Below are positions 32,594 through 43,829 of a DNA stretch of 64,000 nt, one piece after another (the first letter of the stretch is position 1; each line of letters begins with the position of its first letter). The stretch comes from Nymphalis io (taxonomy: Eukaryota; Arthropoda; Insecta; Lepidoptera; Nymphalidae). The stretch spans positions 5,215,377 to 5,279,376 of the forward strand of contig NC_065902.1 in assembly GCF_905147045.1 (NCBI RefSeq), written 5' to 3'. A program made the position numbers and the translations under genes. The notes beneath the pieces were generated by a model. That model worked only from the letters and a program-made list of their open reading frames with translations, had not been told where the DNA came from and did not search any database.

Positions 32594-34109
32594 ATATTTA
32601 TATAAACATATTCGTAAACAAGAGCTCATTTATATCTAGAAGTCAATCATCACATTCTTATAATAACTCCAGGCTGCTAATTAAATTTATTTACAGAAAA
32701 ACTCAATTACTTTTACTGATCCGTTCCAGAATTCAAACTCATTCCAGAATTTTCTGAAAATTCCATTCAAAATACCTGTCGCCGTACAAACTAGCCCTTA
32801 GCTAGACAGTAAGTAGATTTTGTATGTATAAACCATTGGAATTGCTTTATGTTGTTAGTTACAGATACGATATTCATAACTACCTAAGTTATAAAAACTT
32901 ATACACATATATTTATTTTATTTGTAGTGCGTGTCCATGTGTTTTTTCGGGGCATGCAGACAAGGTCATCGTTTATTTTTATATTCAAATATCCAATACT
33001 TATGTTAATTAAAAGCTGTCACGCGCTAAGCTTCTCGAATAAATAAAAATGTTGTGTTATATATAATCGAAATCAAGCAAATTTAAATAAATGCATAAAT
33101 ATGTAAATAAATATATTTGTTTACTTTGCTAGCTGACATCGGTTCTCTAAGCATCTAATTAGTTATTATATCCCTATATATAAAATGTTCAATAATGGTA
33201 TAAAAAATATTATTTTTGCGGTATTAATTTACGTGTACATGCAAAAAATTGATTGAAAACTTTTTTTAGAGGCAAATATATTTTTTAATTTGTTCCTTAT
33301 GCAACGCCAAATTACGCCATTTAGAGAAATATATAATCAATTCCCTACTTTGAATAATTTATATTATATCGCCATCCTCGAATCTGGGCCTACTCAATTC
33401 ATTTAATCTATTTGCCTAATCGTTGAAGTGATAGAGATATTGGTAATTATGTTCACATAAAATCATCTGATTGAGAATCTCTTTCTACATTAAATCAAGC
33501 TAAAAATATTAAAAAAAATACTCTAAATGAAATGATATTTGCAAACAATTATAATTATAAATTTTACTAAGCAAATGGTATCCAAAAGATATTTGTAATT
33601 TGTAATAAGAATCAATGTTCTGTCAAAAGTGGAAATACAAAATGAATTTAAAAGTGAAATAAAACACAAGATAAACATGAAGTTTCCTATAATATAACTT
33701 GATAAAACATTGTGAAGCCTGGAAATTTGCCAAAAAAATTCTACCTTCATTTTAACGCTTCTTTCACACACAAACTTTTGATTATGTGAAAAGATTTATG
33801 AAAAGCAGCTGATTAGAAAAAGAAGTAATATTATTGCCTACATTTTTAAGTATTATATAGTAATTAATTTTGAAATATATGTCAACATTTTTCGAAAATA
33901 TGAAATAATAATAAAAACTTTAACATATTTCTTACTTATATTTGTGTACATGTTTGTTTGTTTGTATACATGTTTCTATATATGTATACTACTTTTTTTA
34001 GTTTTTATTTACCGACTAAGCGATGCCTATGTTTTTTGTAGCATGGGCTTTAACGACGTAGATTGTGAGCCAGAAATTATTGTAACGTAAATCAAGTGTA
34101 GCTGTTGAT
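32241..34109. other. AT-rich intergenic stretch
   Basis: It contains the TA microsatellite listed separately and no supported gene. The frames at 32824-33012 and 33523-33771 are AT-driven and without domains. Confidence 0.45.
32536..32589. repeat. (TA)27 microsatellite
   Basis: An uninterrupted alternating A/T run of 54 bp. It is likely length-polymorphic and prone to sequencing or assembly error. Confidence 0.95.
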
Positions 34110-34195
34110 TCTTCGTTGAGAGAATAGGAATGCACCTATGTTTACGCACTCATTTGTACACTATAATATCTCCTGTGCATTTGGCTTTTCTATAC
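34110..34195 (+). repeat. Third-family SINE internal fragment
   Basis: GAATAGGAATGCACCTATG, TTACGCACTCATTTGTAC and ATATCTCCTGTGCATTTGGC match the central body of the SINEs at 11395 and 52431. The head and tail are missing. Confidence 0.6.
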
Positions 34196-34394
34196 AGCCA
34201 TGTTCAAAATTGACCAAACGGATACCAGTAATGAATTTTACGATGCCAATGGCTGTTTTTACCTTACAATCTTTAAGCTATATTAAAATTAAATAACAGG
34301 AATAGATGGTGTTACTCTTATAGTTTAATTTATATAGTATAGCATAACAGGTTTAGTTATGTAACATATCTGTATATATTATATATATATTCTG

Positions 34395-34990
34395 TATTCC
34401 TCTCCAAAGTGAGACGTAACTTTACTCTAGAACAACTGCTCAACTTATATAAAGCACAAGTGATGTCATGTATAGGGTACTGCTCTCACCTTTTGATGGC
34501 TCTGCCAAGAACCACCTTCAGGCTCTAGAGTTGATTGAGAGGCGTGCCAGAAGGTTGATAGGAGACGACGCGTTGGTCGAGTCTAGGCTCCAAAGTCTGG
34601 AACATCGACGTGTGGTTGCATCACTCTCAGTCTTTTATCAGATACATTTCGGAGAATGTGCTCAGGACTTACATGAACTGATTCCCCCAGCCCCTTTTTA
34701 CTATCGAACGGCCAGGCAAACGCGACCAAGGCGCCATATGTACACAGTGGAAATTCCCCGCCTACGTACGAAGCGCTTTGAGTCTACATTCATTTCTGCG
34801 AAACTTTGGAATGCTTTGCCTGAGTCCGTATTTCCCGATAGGTACAATGTTGGTGTCTTCAAATCCAGAGTAAACAGGTTTCTTATAGGCAAGCGTGCTA
34901 CATCTTAGAATGTGTCGATGCTTAACATCAGGCAAGTCAACGGTCAAACGCTGGCCTATTAATAGTAAAATATATAAAATAAAAAACAAA
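34395..34990 (+). pseudogene. LINE reverse transcriptase C-terminal relict (jockey/CR1-like)
   Basis: This is the C-terminal end of a LINE protein, downstream of the catalytic core. 34400-34490 reads RRNFTLEQLLNLYKAQVMSC in one frame. A single-base loss near 34493 shifts the frame, and 34495-34908 then reads DGSAKNHLQALELIERRARR, LQSLEHRRVVASLSVFYQIH and, near the end, YNVGVFKSRVNRFLIG before TAG at 34906-34908. That pattern is a familiar lepidopteran LINE C-terminus. The 3' UTR is short and A-rich to about 34990. The copy is 5'-truncated, frameshifted and not functional. A full frame begins at ATG 34468, but only its part from 34495 on is homologous. Assignment to jockey or CR1 needs a comparison I cannot run. 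Confidence 0.8.
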
Positions 34991-35100
34991 GTATTATGGA
35001 CTATGCCCCAATAAACAAATTGTATATTTATAACTTTAAAAAGACAATAAATATCGTATTAATAATAAAAATATTTCGACAAGACATTCGATTCGATTCG

Positions 35101-35374
35101 ACGAACCGGTTGGCGTGGTTGGTAGAACACTTGCCTTTCACGCCGAAGGTTGTGGGTTCGATTCCCACCCAGGACAGACATTTGTGTGCATGAACATGTC
35201 TGTTTGTCCTGAGTCTGGGTGTAATTATCTATATAAGTATGTATTTACAAAAAAAAGTAGTATATGTAGTATATCAGTTGTCTGGTTTCCATAGCACAAG
35301 CTTTGTACAAGCTTAATTTGGGATCAGATGGCCGTGTGTGAAAAATGTCCCAGAATATATTATATTATTATATT
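35101..35374 (+). repeat. tRNA-Glu-like SINE
   Basis: Close to the copy at 3411-3668: head with GGTTGGCGTGGTTGGTAGAA and GGTTCGATTCCCACCC, body with CATGAACATGTCTGTTTGTC and GGGATCAGATGGCCGTGTGTG, ending in a (TTA)n-rich tail. Confidence 0.87.
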
Positions 35375-36534
35375 CTTCGTAAAAAACAACTTCTCTATCC
35401 GTCAGTATGTGTATTCATCACGTGGAAACAAATGAATGTTTATTAATAAAATTTGACTTGGTGTATGTGTTTGCATATAACTTACTGTTTATTTTCAGCA
35501 TTCATGTTTTAGATTATGGAATCTACATTTACGTATTAATAGTCAAAAGTAATTAACGCGAGCAACAACAATTTTATACAACATAGGATCTATTGCTTTC
35601 ACAATCATATTATTACGAAATTTGGTATTTTTGTGTATATCGAGCAACATTATGCATTCGACGATTCGTTTGCGTAATAACGTGCAGTAGCAAATGAAAG
35701 CAGTACGTCTGCATTGAACGGCGGCTAACGTACGGTCAGCGATGCTCGGTCTAAATCCAAATTCCAATCTTCCTGTTCAATAGGATTTGCCGATCATACG
35801 GATGTGTACGTCAGAGAGATCACGCCTCTATTCCTCTTCGTAATTCCCGTTTGCGTATAGGTTTTCAACTATAATTCACCCCGGTAAAATCATATAACCG
35901 TGTCCATTTTCGTAAAAGTAAGCATTAGCTATCCGTGTTCGATGTTTCCTATTTTATTTTAATATAAGTATTTTTAGAATTTGTAATTTTAGAATTTCTT
36001 TTAATGACATCGCATACACAAGACACTATTCTTAATTACATTTTTAATAGCTATAGAACTTCTCGACATTACGAATATGAGTCGTTTATAAAAATTGTAG
36101 ACTAGTCGCACTGTGTACAATGATCACGAGTCACGTGCGAACAATCGTAAATACTGAGTAAAACAGAGATCATTACTTACACGCGCGTAGCAAGTTTACG
36201 TTCTCGCAAGGTGAATGGAAGTTTGAATTTATGCTGATTTAATCACACGCACTTGTGCGAAAATAGACCCTAAAAAAAATATTTACCATACGCGTGAACG
36301 AATATTCAACCCAAACAAGAAAATTCTTACGTACCTAATTTTAGGATGACGCGTATTTATTTCTATATACTTTAAACTGTACGACATTTTATAATAAGTT
36401 TTCGAGTGTGTGGATGACCAAACTTGAAAGTACTCAAGACTGATGGTGAAAACTAAAACTCCATGTTTAGATTTTTATAAACTTTCCATTATTTGTCGGA
36501 ATTCAAGTCCGTTAATATTGAAAAAAAAAATAGC
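35375..36534. other. AT-rich stretch with GC-richer patches
   Basis: No gene is supported. 35690-35880 and 36110-36260 are less AT-rich; the latter has a CACGTG box at 36134 and reads like regulatory or 5' untranslated DNA, but I have no supporting exon. The minus frame at 35543-35767 shows no domain. Confidence 0.35.
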
Positions 36535-36629
36535 TTCATACCAAATTTCAACTAAGTGGGTTCAGTGTTTTAATTGTGAAAGCGTAATCGACAGACAGAC
36601 AGAGTGACTTTTGCATTTATATTATTATA
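36535..36629 (-). mobile_element. Fragment of a Helitron-like or related repeat end
   Basis: Read on the minus strand it has AATATAAATGCAAAAGTCAC, CTGTCTGTCTGTC, ACGCTTTCAC, then CACTGAACC and AAATTTGGTATG. This block is common at one end of lepidopteran non-autonomous repeats that I associate with Helitrons. The class assignment is uncertain. Confidence 0.45.
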
Positions 36630-36692
36630 TTAAAATATATTATACAAATTAAAAATATACCAAATATTTTTAATTTGTATGATATATTTTAA
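36630..36692. repeat. 29-bp-arm hairpin, one mismatch
   Basis: Left arm 36630-36658 and right arm 36664-36692 are reverse complements, except for a T-G pair (36641/36681), around loop ACCAA. It directly abuts the Helitron-like block. Confidence 0.88.
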
Positions 36693-36835
36693 ATTTTGTA
36701 CACGCTTTTGATATAGAAGTCTATCTACATGTTACATAATAAAGATCAATAGAATAGAAAGCCTTTCTTTTTATTGTATTGATCTTTGAATTGAAACAAC
36801 AAACGCTCACTCTTTGTAAATTATATTAAAGTTAA

Positions 36836-37118
36836 GCCGAGATGGTCTAGTGATTAGAATGCGTGGGACTTAACCAATAATTCGTGACCGTGGATTCGAA
36901 CCCGGGCAAGTACCACTGAACTTTCATGTGCTCAGTTTGTGTTGATAATTCATCCCTGCAAGTGTCTTATTTCACTGAAATTCTGACACATGTGTTTTCC
37001 AACTCACATGTGTTTGTCAACCCGCATTGGAACAGCGTGGTGGGATAAGCTCCGAACCTTCTCCTCAAAAAAGGAGAAGAAGCCTTAGCAAAGCAGTGGG
37101 ACATCCGAAGGCTATTTG
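36836..37118 (+). repeat. Metulj-type SINE, plus strand (first of inverted pair)
   Basis: The head GCCGAGATGGTCTAGTGATT is followed by a body through CAAAGCAGTGGGACATCCGA. It is more diverged than its neighbour, with a partial internal duplication of CACATGTGTTT. TATTAAAGT at 36824-36832 and 37124-37132 is a candidate target-site duplication. Confidence 0.85.
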
Positions 37119-37133
37119 TTACTTATTAAAGTA

Positions 37134-37440
37134 CAGTAACAGCCTGTTAATGTCCCACTGCTGGGCTAAGGCCTCCTCTCCCTTTTTGAGGAGAAGGTTT
37201 TAGAGCTTATTCCACCACGCTGCTCCAATGCGGGTTGGTAGAATAGACATGTGACATAATTTCAATGAAATTAGACACATGCAGGTTTCCTCACGATGTT
37301 TTCCTTCACCGTCAAGCACGAGATGAATTTTAATCACAAATTAAGCACATGAAAATTCAGTGGTGCTTACCCGGGTTTGAACCCATGATCATCGGTTAAG
37401 ATTCACGCGTTCTAACCACTAGGCCATCTCGGCTTTTTCT
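37134..37440 (-). repeat. Metulj-type SINE, minus strand (second of inverted pair)
   Basis: Full-length and close to the local consensus. It is flanked by TTACTTATTAAAGTA at 37119-37133 and 37441-37455, a perfect 15-bp target-site duplication. The left copy overlaps the duplication of the first SINE. Confidence 0.92.
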
Positions 37441-37455
37441 TTACTTATTAAAGTA

Positions 37456-38044
37456 ACTGCTCTTAAATTTCAAAAACCGGATTCTGTTAAACTTTCAAAT
37501 ATTCTCCATGTTTTAAAGTTAATTCACTATTACGTTCCAACGCAGGTCGATCGATTTATATACGTCAGAATTTAATACGACAAGTTTGCTCTCGATGCTT
37601 AAAAAAATAATTAAATAAATATTATTATTTACTAGTTACCCCTCCCGGCTTTACATGTGTAGAATAAGGATGTACACAAAACGTTAATATCATATTACAT
37701 ATGACTATTGGTTTACGCGGCGCACGCCAATAAAACTCCAGCCGACATGATTTTTTTCCGACAGATTTAACAATCTTTTAGTTATTTTATGTAAAACCTT
37801 AATGAATTAGACCAAAACCTTCTTCATTAACAGTATGAAATTCGTTCGTTCGTAAGTTTTTCAGTTTATCGAATATATAAATAAAGTAATTTTAATAAAA
37901 ACCTCATACATTCCATATAAATATAGAGATGCAATCAGCTCTCGTTTATAAAATCAATAAATATTTTGATTAAAGAGTTTGATACAACGTTTAAAATTGT
38001 CAGGTACGTTATACGAGTTAGACCAAGCGAAATAAATAAAATAA
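37456..38044. other. AT-rich intergenic stretch
   Basis: Nothing recognisable. Confidence 0.5.
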
Positions 38045-38125
38045 ATAAGCTCCAAACCTTCTCCTCAAAAGGGAGAGGAGGCCTTAGCCCAGCAGTGGGA
38101 CATTAAGAGGCTGTTACTATTACTA
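38045..38125 (+). repeat. Metulj-type SINE 3' fragment
   Basis: Only AATAAGCTCCAAACCTTCTC, AGGAGGCCTTAGCCCAGCAG and AGGCTGTTAC remain, followed by a (TTACTA)n-like tail. The copy is 5'-truncated. Confidence 0.85.
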
Positions 38126-41100
38126 TTACTATAAATAAATAAAATCAAAGTAGTCCTACATCTCTCATTCCCTTTAGTTTGAGTTCCTTCCTCAACTCCT
38201 CAGTAGCAGCTGTGATGTAACTCAGTTAACTCCTTATGAATTATTTACGAACAGTTGTCCTTCGTCAGACATTTGAATTATTTTGAAACCCTTGCCCGTG
38301 CATAATTAGCTATATGGAAGACCTTTGGCAAATAAATAATCTCTGAAGAGATCCCTAGAGAAGAAATATATATGTATTTATTTAAAAATAAAAATTGTCA
38401 GAATTAATTTAATGACAACACTTTAATAAATTTTACTTACTAGTATGCTCTCTAGCACGCTTTAAAACTATAAAGCTAGAGATAAAATTGGAATAGCTCG
38501 ATGTACTCTGAGTCTTATTCTTATCTAGAATGCTGAAGTGAGCTCGTAAAATGATTCCCAGAGGTTGACCTGGATAGCGAAGACGATCTCGCCTACCCGA
38601 CACAATAGTTAAGCGGAAGAATCGCGCCCAGATATGGATTTGAGGTTTCCTTTGTATGTAACCTACTTATGGCTAAAATTAAATTCTTATTGTACGATGA
38701 CTTTTGTAATACTCTATAATAAACGTTCATAAAGTACAATAAGACTTAAATAACGCGTCGATTAAAAAAAAAAACAAACAAAGTATAATATTACTGACTC
38801 TACGTAATACTTTGTGACAAAATATTGGTCACATAACATGACATCCATAGGAATTTTCTATTTCTACCCAAATCTTGATCATTAGATATTACTTTTCGGC
38901 AATATTTTACACATGTTACTTCAAATTGACTAATTTATTTATATGATCTGATAATAATATCTATATCGATTTTTTTTATTGTTTTAAAAGGTGATACGAT
39001 GAATTCTCAATAAACGTTCTTTTACTGATCCTTCAAAAAAGTTTTCAATCATAAAACTACTACGCTGCAACCTAAAGTTTGATGAAAGGCGCGGCGAGCA
39101 CAATATCGGGTAAAATTAAACTGACCAATAGTAAAACCGATATCCATTCGTTTCCATTCAATGTTCTGCCCCGAATGAATGTTTACTCACGAAACCGAAA
39201 CATTTCAAGGGCTTTATTTGTTAAATAAACTTTATCGGACATGGACAGTTCCACTATTCTAAGCGAAGAAAACATTTTCCATTTTATGTAATGATATATT
39301 TTATATAAGGTAACTTTTTAAATTTTACATGTACAATACTATATAATGTCTCGAAAATTTAAAGTTTTATAGTGCTATATAACGAATACAGTTTTGAAAC
39401 ACCTAAGAATGACCTTGCAGGCAAAGACAAAATGGCTTCATTATAAAAATACATGTTGTTGATATTAATATTATGGAAACAACTTCATGTAATCTATCAT
39501 AGCGAATGGGTGGGCGTAGTGAAGAGTATATAATACGAACGACGAACGAATAAAGTATAGACAATTCAGAGACATTATCAAATACAAATTCCCAACATTA
39601 TGAAGTCGCAATTTGATCAGACAGGAAGAAAAACATTTGTAAAAGTGTTCATTTACTGGCGTCGTAATTTTATTCTAGGTAAAGATTTCTTAAATATATT
39701 CCTTAATTGCAATTGTATTACAAAGACGAGTTATTTTTCATATATTATAATATTTCTTTCTAAGCGCAAATGATTTTTAGTATAATTTTAAAGATTTTTT
39801 TTACATTAAATAGCTGTATATTATAGTGGTAGGTACTACTACTACCGTTGATTTATTATGAGCTCGATGTACACGACACTGGCTGTAGTTAACGTGTAAA
39901 CAGAAAAAAGTTCAATAAAAAATTAACGCTGTTTCAGTAACGACCTGTACTCCGAACCGAAACATGATGATTAATAGATTTATATTTTTCCCCGATTACA
40001 CTTGTAATTTACAATCAACTGAATGTGTAAAAAATATTAACATATATTTAAAAATATATGTATATATAGCTTACTTCTTTTTCGAAGTCGGCTAAAAATT
40101 ATGTAAACACAATATGTTAATTATGTTGTTATATTAGAAAATTTTATAAGCAATTCTTATATATTCATAGATAAATATATTTCGTGTATCTCAGAAATGC
40201 CTCAAGCGATTTGGCTCAAATTTTATATTTAGATAAGATTTTGTTTTTTAAGTTAGACAGATGTTTTCCTGAAAAAAGGCGAAAGTTTCACAGAAAAAAA
40301 GTTTATATCTACTATAACTATTATTAGAGCCGAGTCACGCTCGGTCGCCCAATTGCTTATATAATTATTTTGTTATTAAATACTTTCATATTATCACTAT
40401 AAATTAGTGACATGGAAAATAGAAGCGCCATCTACAAAACTCTTCATGAATTATTTCAAGATTAGGGTCACGAGAAACGTTGCCTTAACTAAGTGATCTT
40501 ATAGAATAATAAGAGAGGGCGCTACTTCAATAACTATCAAGACTACATTATTTTTAAAGAAACTAAATTAGTTGTGAGTACCAAAGAGAATATACATACA
40601 GTATTATTTTCATTTATATTGTTCCACTATAAATAAATGCCAATAAGACTAGTATTAATCATATTTTTATCTGCTTTTATATCGTTCTTCGTCAAATATA
40701 TATAATATAAATACATAAACTAAAATGATCCAGATATATAAAAAAGTATATATTTTTTAAGTTCTTATTATAATGAGGGGAATAAAAGTTATCACTCACG
40801 GAAGAGAATGAACAGTGTGATATGAACGAAACGAAATCGGTCGAATTTGACCTAAAAAATAGCCAGTATTGATATATAAGCGGTATAACGCGACATATAA
40901 TAAGCAATATTCATTAAAATACATTTAAATACAATATACGACAAAACCTATACGATCGTACGAACTATAATATTTACATATTATATTTAATATTGTATAA
41001 TAATAATATAATCTACCCTATGTTCATAGTTATAAAGCTTGAATATGATGAAAATAATTAACTTCTATGGATATTCCAAAATCTTCAAATTCACGTAATA

Positions 41101-43074
41101 TTAAATTTTGATTGAAATTAAATAATTAAAGTTTAATTTCTAGTATCAAGAAGTTTTTATTAGAATACTAATGAAAGACATATAGTAAATAAAGATAATA
41201 TATACATACGCACTGGTTACCTGACAATGAAAATAAAAAAAGTGTTAATAAATAATTAATTTATAAAATATACAAACAATTATTTATGTGCTATTTGCAA
41301 TGCGCATTCTCATAATAAATTCCTGGAGAATTATAAAAAAGAACGTACAGAAATATTATACAAGTTTTATCTATTTTTACGTGTACGATTTTTTGTTCCA
41401 TTTAGATTCATTTTTCAGACCAACAACGAGTACCTATTTGTTTTATGTTGATATCACATAATTTGCATAAGTTGCTTTAACTGATCAACAGTCAACTTAT
41501 TCACATAAAATTGAAAATATAATTAATTGGTTATAATACTATAATAAGGGTTTTCATCGCGTCAGACAATCGAAAAATTCCAACGGGTAATTATTATAAT
41601 ATGTCGTAGTCGTAAACGACAGGCAGTTACTTGGAATTACAATTGTACTCATAAAGCAAAATAGCGCTTCTTCTGCTATCAAGTTTTATGACAGCCATCC
41701 GTGTAAAGCGAAGATAAAATGATTGCAGGAGCTTACCCTTCTCAATGCATGTGAGGTACAAATCAAAACCTCGGTGCGATATGCGCGAGATTGAAGGTAA
41801 TTGAGCTGTCATCTAAGATTAATGATATAGCCTCTTAGCCGACTATCGTAGGATAAGCAAGCCGACTCATCTGACGGGACACGTCAAATTATCTCTGCTT
41901 GTTGCTCACGCACCGCAGCATTGGTATTTCTGGTTAATATACCCTTGTATTTTATTCATTTATTTTATTTTAATGAAAGTAGCCGTGTAAAAGTAATATA
42001 CATTTCGTTTGCAACATTTATTAAATCTACAAAAGTTAGCTACTTAAGCATGTGATGTTCAATCATTCGCATACGTTGCTCAATGGATATTTACCGATGT
42101 TTATCCAATACGATTTGTAGCAAAATTGTTACATATTTTTATTATTTCATTAATAAACCAGTTTTAAAATCAACAAGTAATATTTCAAGTCCGATGATAT
42201 CGCAGCGATATATCATAGCGCTAAGAGAGCGCCATACTTCATAGCACTAACTTGGGTCAAAAACATGCATAAATCTTCCAGGACACACGGAATCATTTGA
42301 ATACCTTCGCATTGTTCTGCAATATTATCAGTATGCAAATTCCGCTCAGAAATCTTCACATTTAACTGGAACTATTGTTGGCACAATGAGTCATATTTAA
42401 ATTAAACATATCGTAAAATATCTTTCTTTTTATCTATATGAGTACTCTTTTTAAATATTTATAGGATCTAAAATATTTCATACATGCTTAATATTTACAT
42501 TTTTAATGTTATTCAAAAGATCAAACGATAACAACATTATGAGTTTTTAAAGCGTCTTTGTATTTGTAGTGACACCCTTCTTCGTGTTCGAAGATGCTTC
42601 TTCGCATAGTTTATTTTTTTCAACCTTTTATTTAACTACGCCTGTTAATATGTGAGGAGCAAATTTCAATAGAATTTTAAACTAGTTACTCCCTTACCAA
42701 TTGTATTGGTACTCTGAACTCCAAGAAAAACAGATGGCAAAAGGCGATTACGACTCATTTTCTGAAGTTTTAAATGACTAAAATCTTTTTTATGTGTTTT
42801 ATGTAATTATTATCACATTAATAATAATTATTATCACATTTATAACAAAATATTATTCGTATGAACATAAAGTAAACAATAATGTTTGTGAAGCTTTTTA
42901 ATTGTATTTTGGATGGAAATACCTACGTATATTTTGTCTTCGGCGCGTGTGATATTTATCTCCATAACTTATAATGAGTTGTGTATAAGGATATAGTATT
43001 AATGTAAAATTCGCGATACACTGCTTATAAAATTTTACATTATTGTACATTTAGTAATTAATTTGTTACATATA
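38126..43074. other. Long AT-rich stretch
   Basis: No established gene. Local points: a TATA-like box plus a small ORF at 39527-39773 (listed), a short CCGAGTCACGCTCGG hairpin at about 40328-40345 that resembles a lepidopteran repeat end, and a 16-mer (TAATTATTATCACATT) repeated at 42804 and 42825. The small minus frames at 40692-40907 and 41627-41812 show no domains. Confidence 0.4.
39600..39773 (+). CDS. Candidate 57-residue small ORF with TATA-like upstream element
   Basis: ATG at 39600 and TGA at 39771-39773, coding MKSQFDQTGRKTF then a lysine-, asparagine- and isoleucine-rich tail. Upstream lie TATATAA (39527-39533) and a TTCAGA initiator-like block (39565-39570). The spacing of about 41 bp is longer than the usual 28-32 bp. 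CTAG-GTAAAG near 39674 could be a donor site, making only the start coding. No signal peptide or domain. It is weak; chance is likely. Confidence 0.15.
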   Translation: MKSQFDQTGRKTFVKVFIYWRRNFILGKDFLNIFLNCNCITKTSYFSYIIIFLSKRK

Positions 43075-43320
43075 ACAGCCTGCAATGTCACAGTGTGAGG
43101 CATAAGCTTACTCCACCGCGCTTCTCCAATGCGGTGTGGTCGGTTGGGCCACATATGTGGCAGATTTTCTTACGTTAGAGTACATATTTAATTTTATACG
43201 ATATTTTCCAAGCGAATTATAAAAATAAATTAAGCACATAAAAATGCAGTAATGCTAGTTTGAAACTGCGATCATTGGTTAAGATTGACGTGTTGTAACC
43301 ACTGGGCCATCTCGGTCTCT
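43075..43320 (-). repeat. Degraded Metulj-type SINE, minus strand
   Basis: AACAGCCTGCAATGTC, CGCTTCTCCAATGCGG and CCACTGGGCCATCTCGG are recognisable in minus order. The middle is deleted and diverged. Confidence 0.7.
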
Positions 43321-43419
43321 ATGAGCATTTTTTATATAATTAAAATATTTAATTCTTTTATCTAAAATAACAATTGCAATTATCAGAAGTAGAAGTGAAG
43401 TTACCGACAAAGCTTTAAT

Positions 43420-43640
43420 AATTATGAGACTAAGGTGGCAGCGAACTGGTCGCGTTTGTCGAATGACCAATGATTCCTTGGCTTGGGCAAATGCAGTTTA
43501 GGTCGCCGTCCAGCCAAGTGGATCGGTGACCTGGTATAAGTGGCGGTGGGAACATAACTGAACATAGAAAGTGAAGGATTGGGAGCTTTACAACATCCTA
43601 GGAGGGGCCAATGTAATGTGTATACATATAAACTTCAATC
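43420..43640 (+). pseudogene. RTE-like LINE C-terminal relict
   Basis: Plus-strand reading, with frame changes, gives LRWQRTGRVCRM (from about 43429), then RRPAKWIGDLV (about 43505-43537), then KDWELYNILGGANV (43574-43615). This order (W..G.-V-RM, R.P..W.DDL, DR..W..L) is the conserved C-terminal tail of RTE/BovB-type reverse transcriptase proteins. Stops and frameshifts between blocks show that it is inactive. The 85-codon frame beginning at 43571 includes the last block, then runs into unrelated AT-rich DNA. The catalytic core is absent. Confidence 0.65.
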
Positions 43641-43829
43641 AGAAACAATTATTAACTTTAAGTTCAAAATTGCTTAACTATACAGCTAGTCTTGAAAGTG
43701 TTGAACTGACTTTTATAACTAGTAATGAGATAATAATTTCACACAATAATTACAACTGGTTATTTTGCAAAATGAGCAAAATTGACCCATTACACCATCA
43801 GCTAGTGATGATTCTTATTCTTGCATAAA

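Noticed and set aside
34468..34908. 146-codon frame as a host gene
   Set aside because: Its sequence is the known C-terminal end of a lepidopteran LINE protein, and homology continues upstream in another frame.
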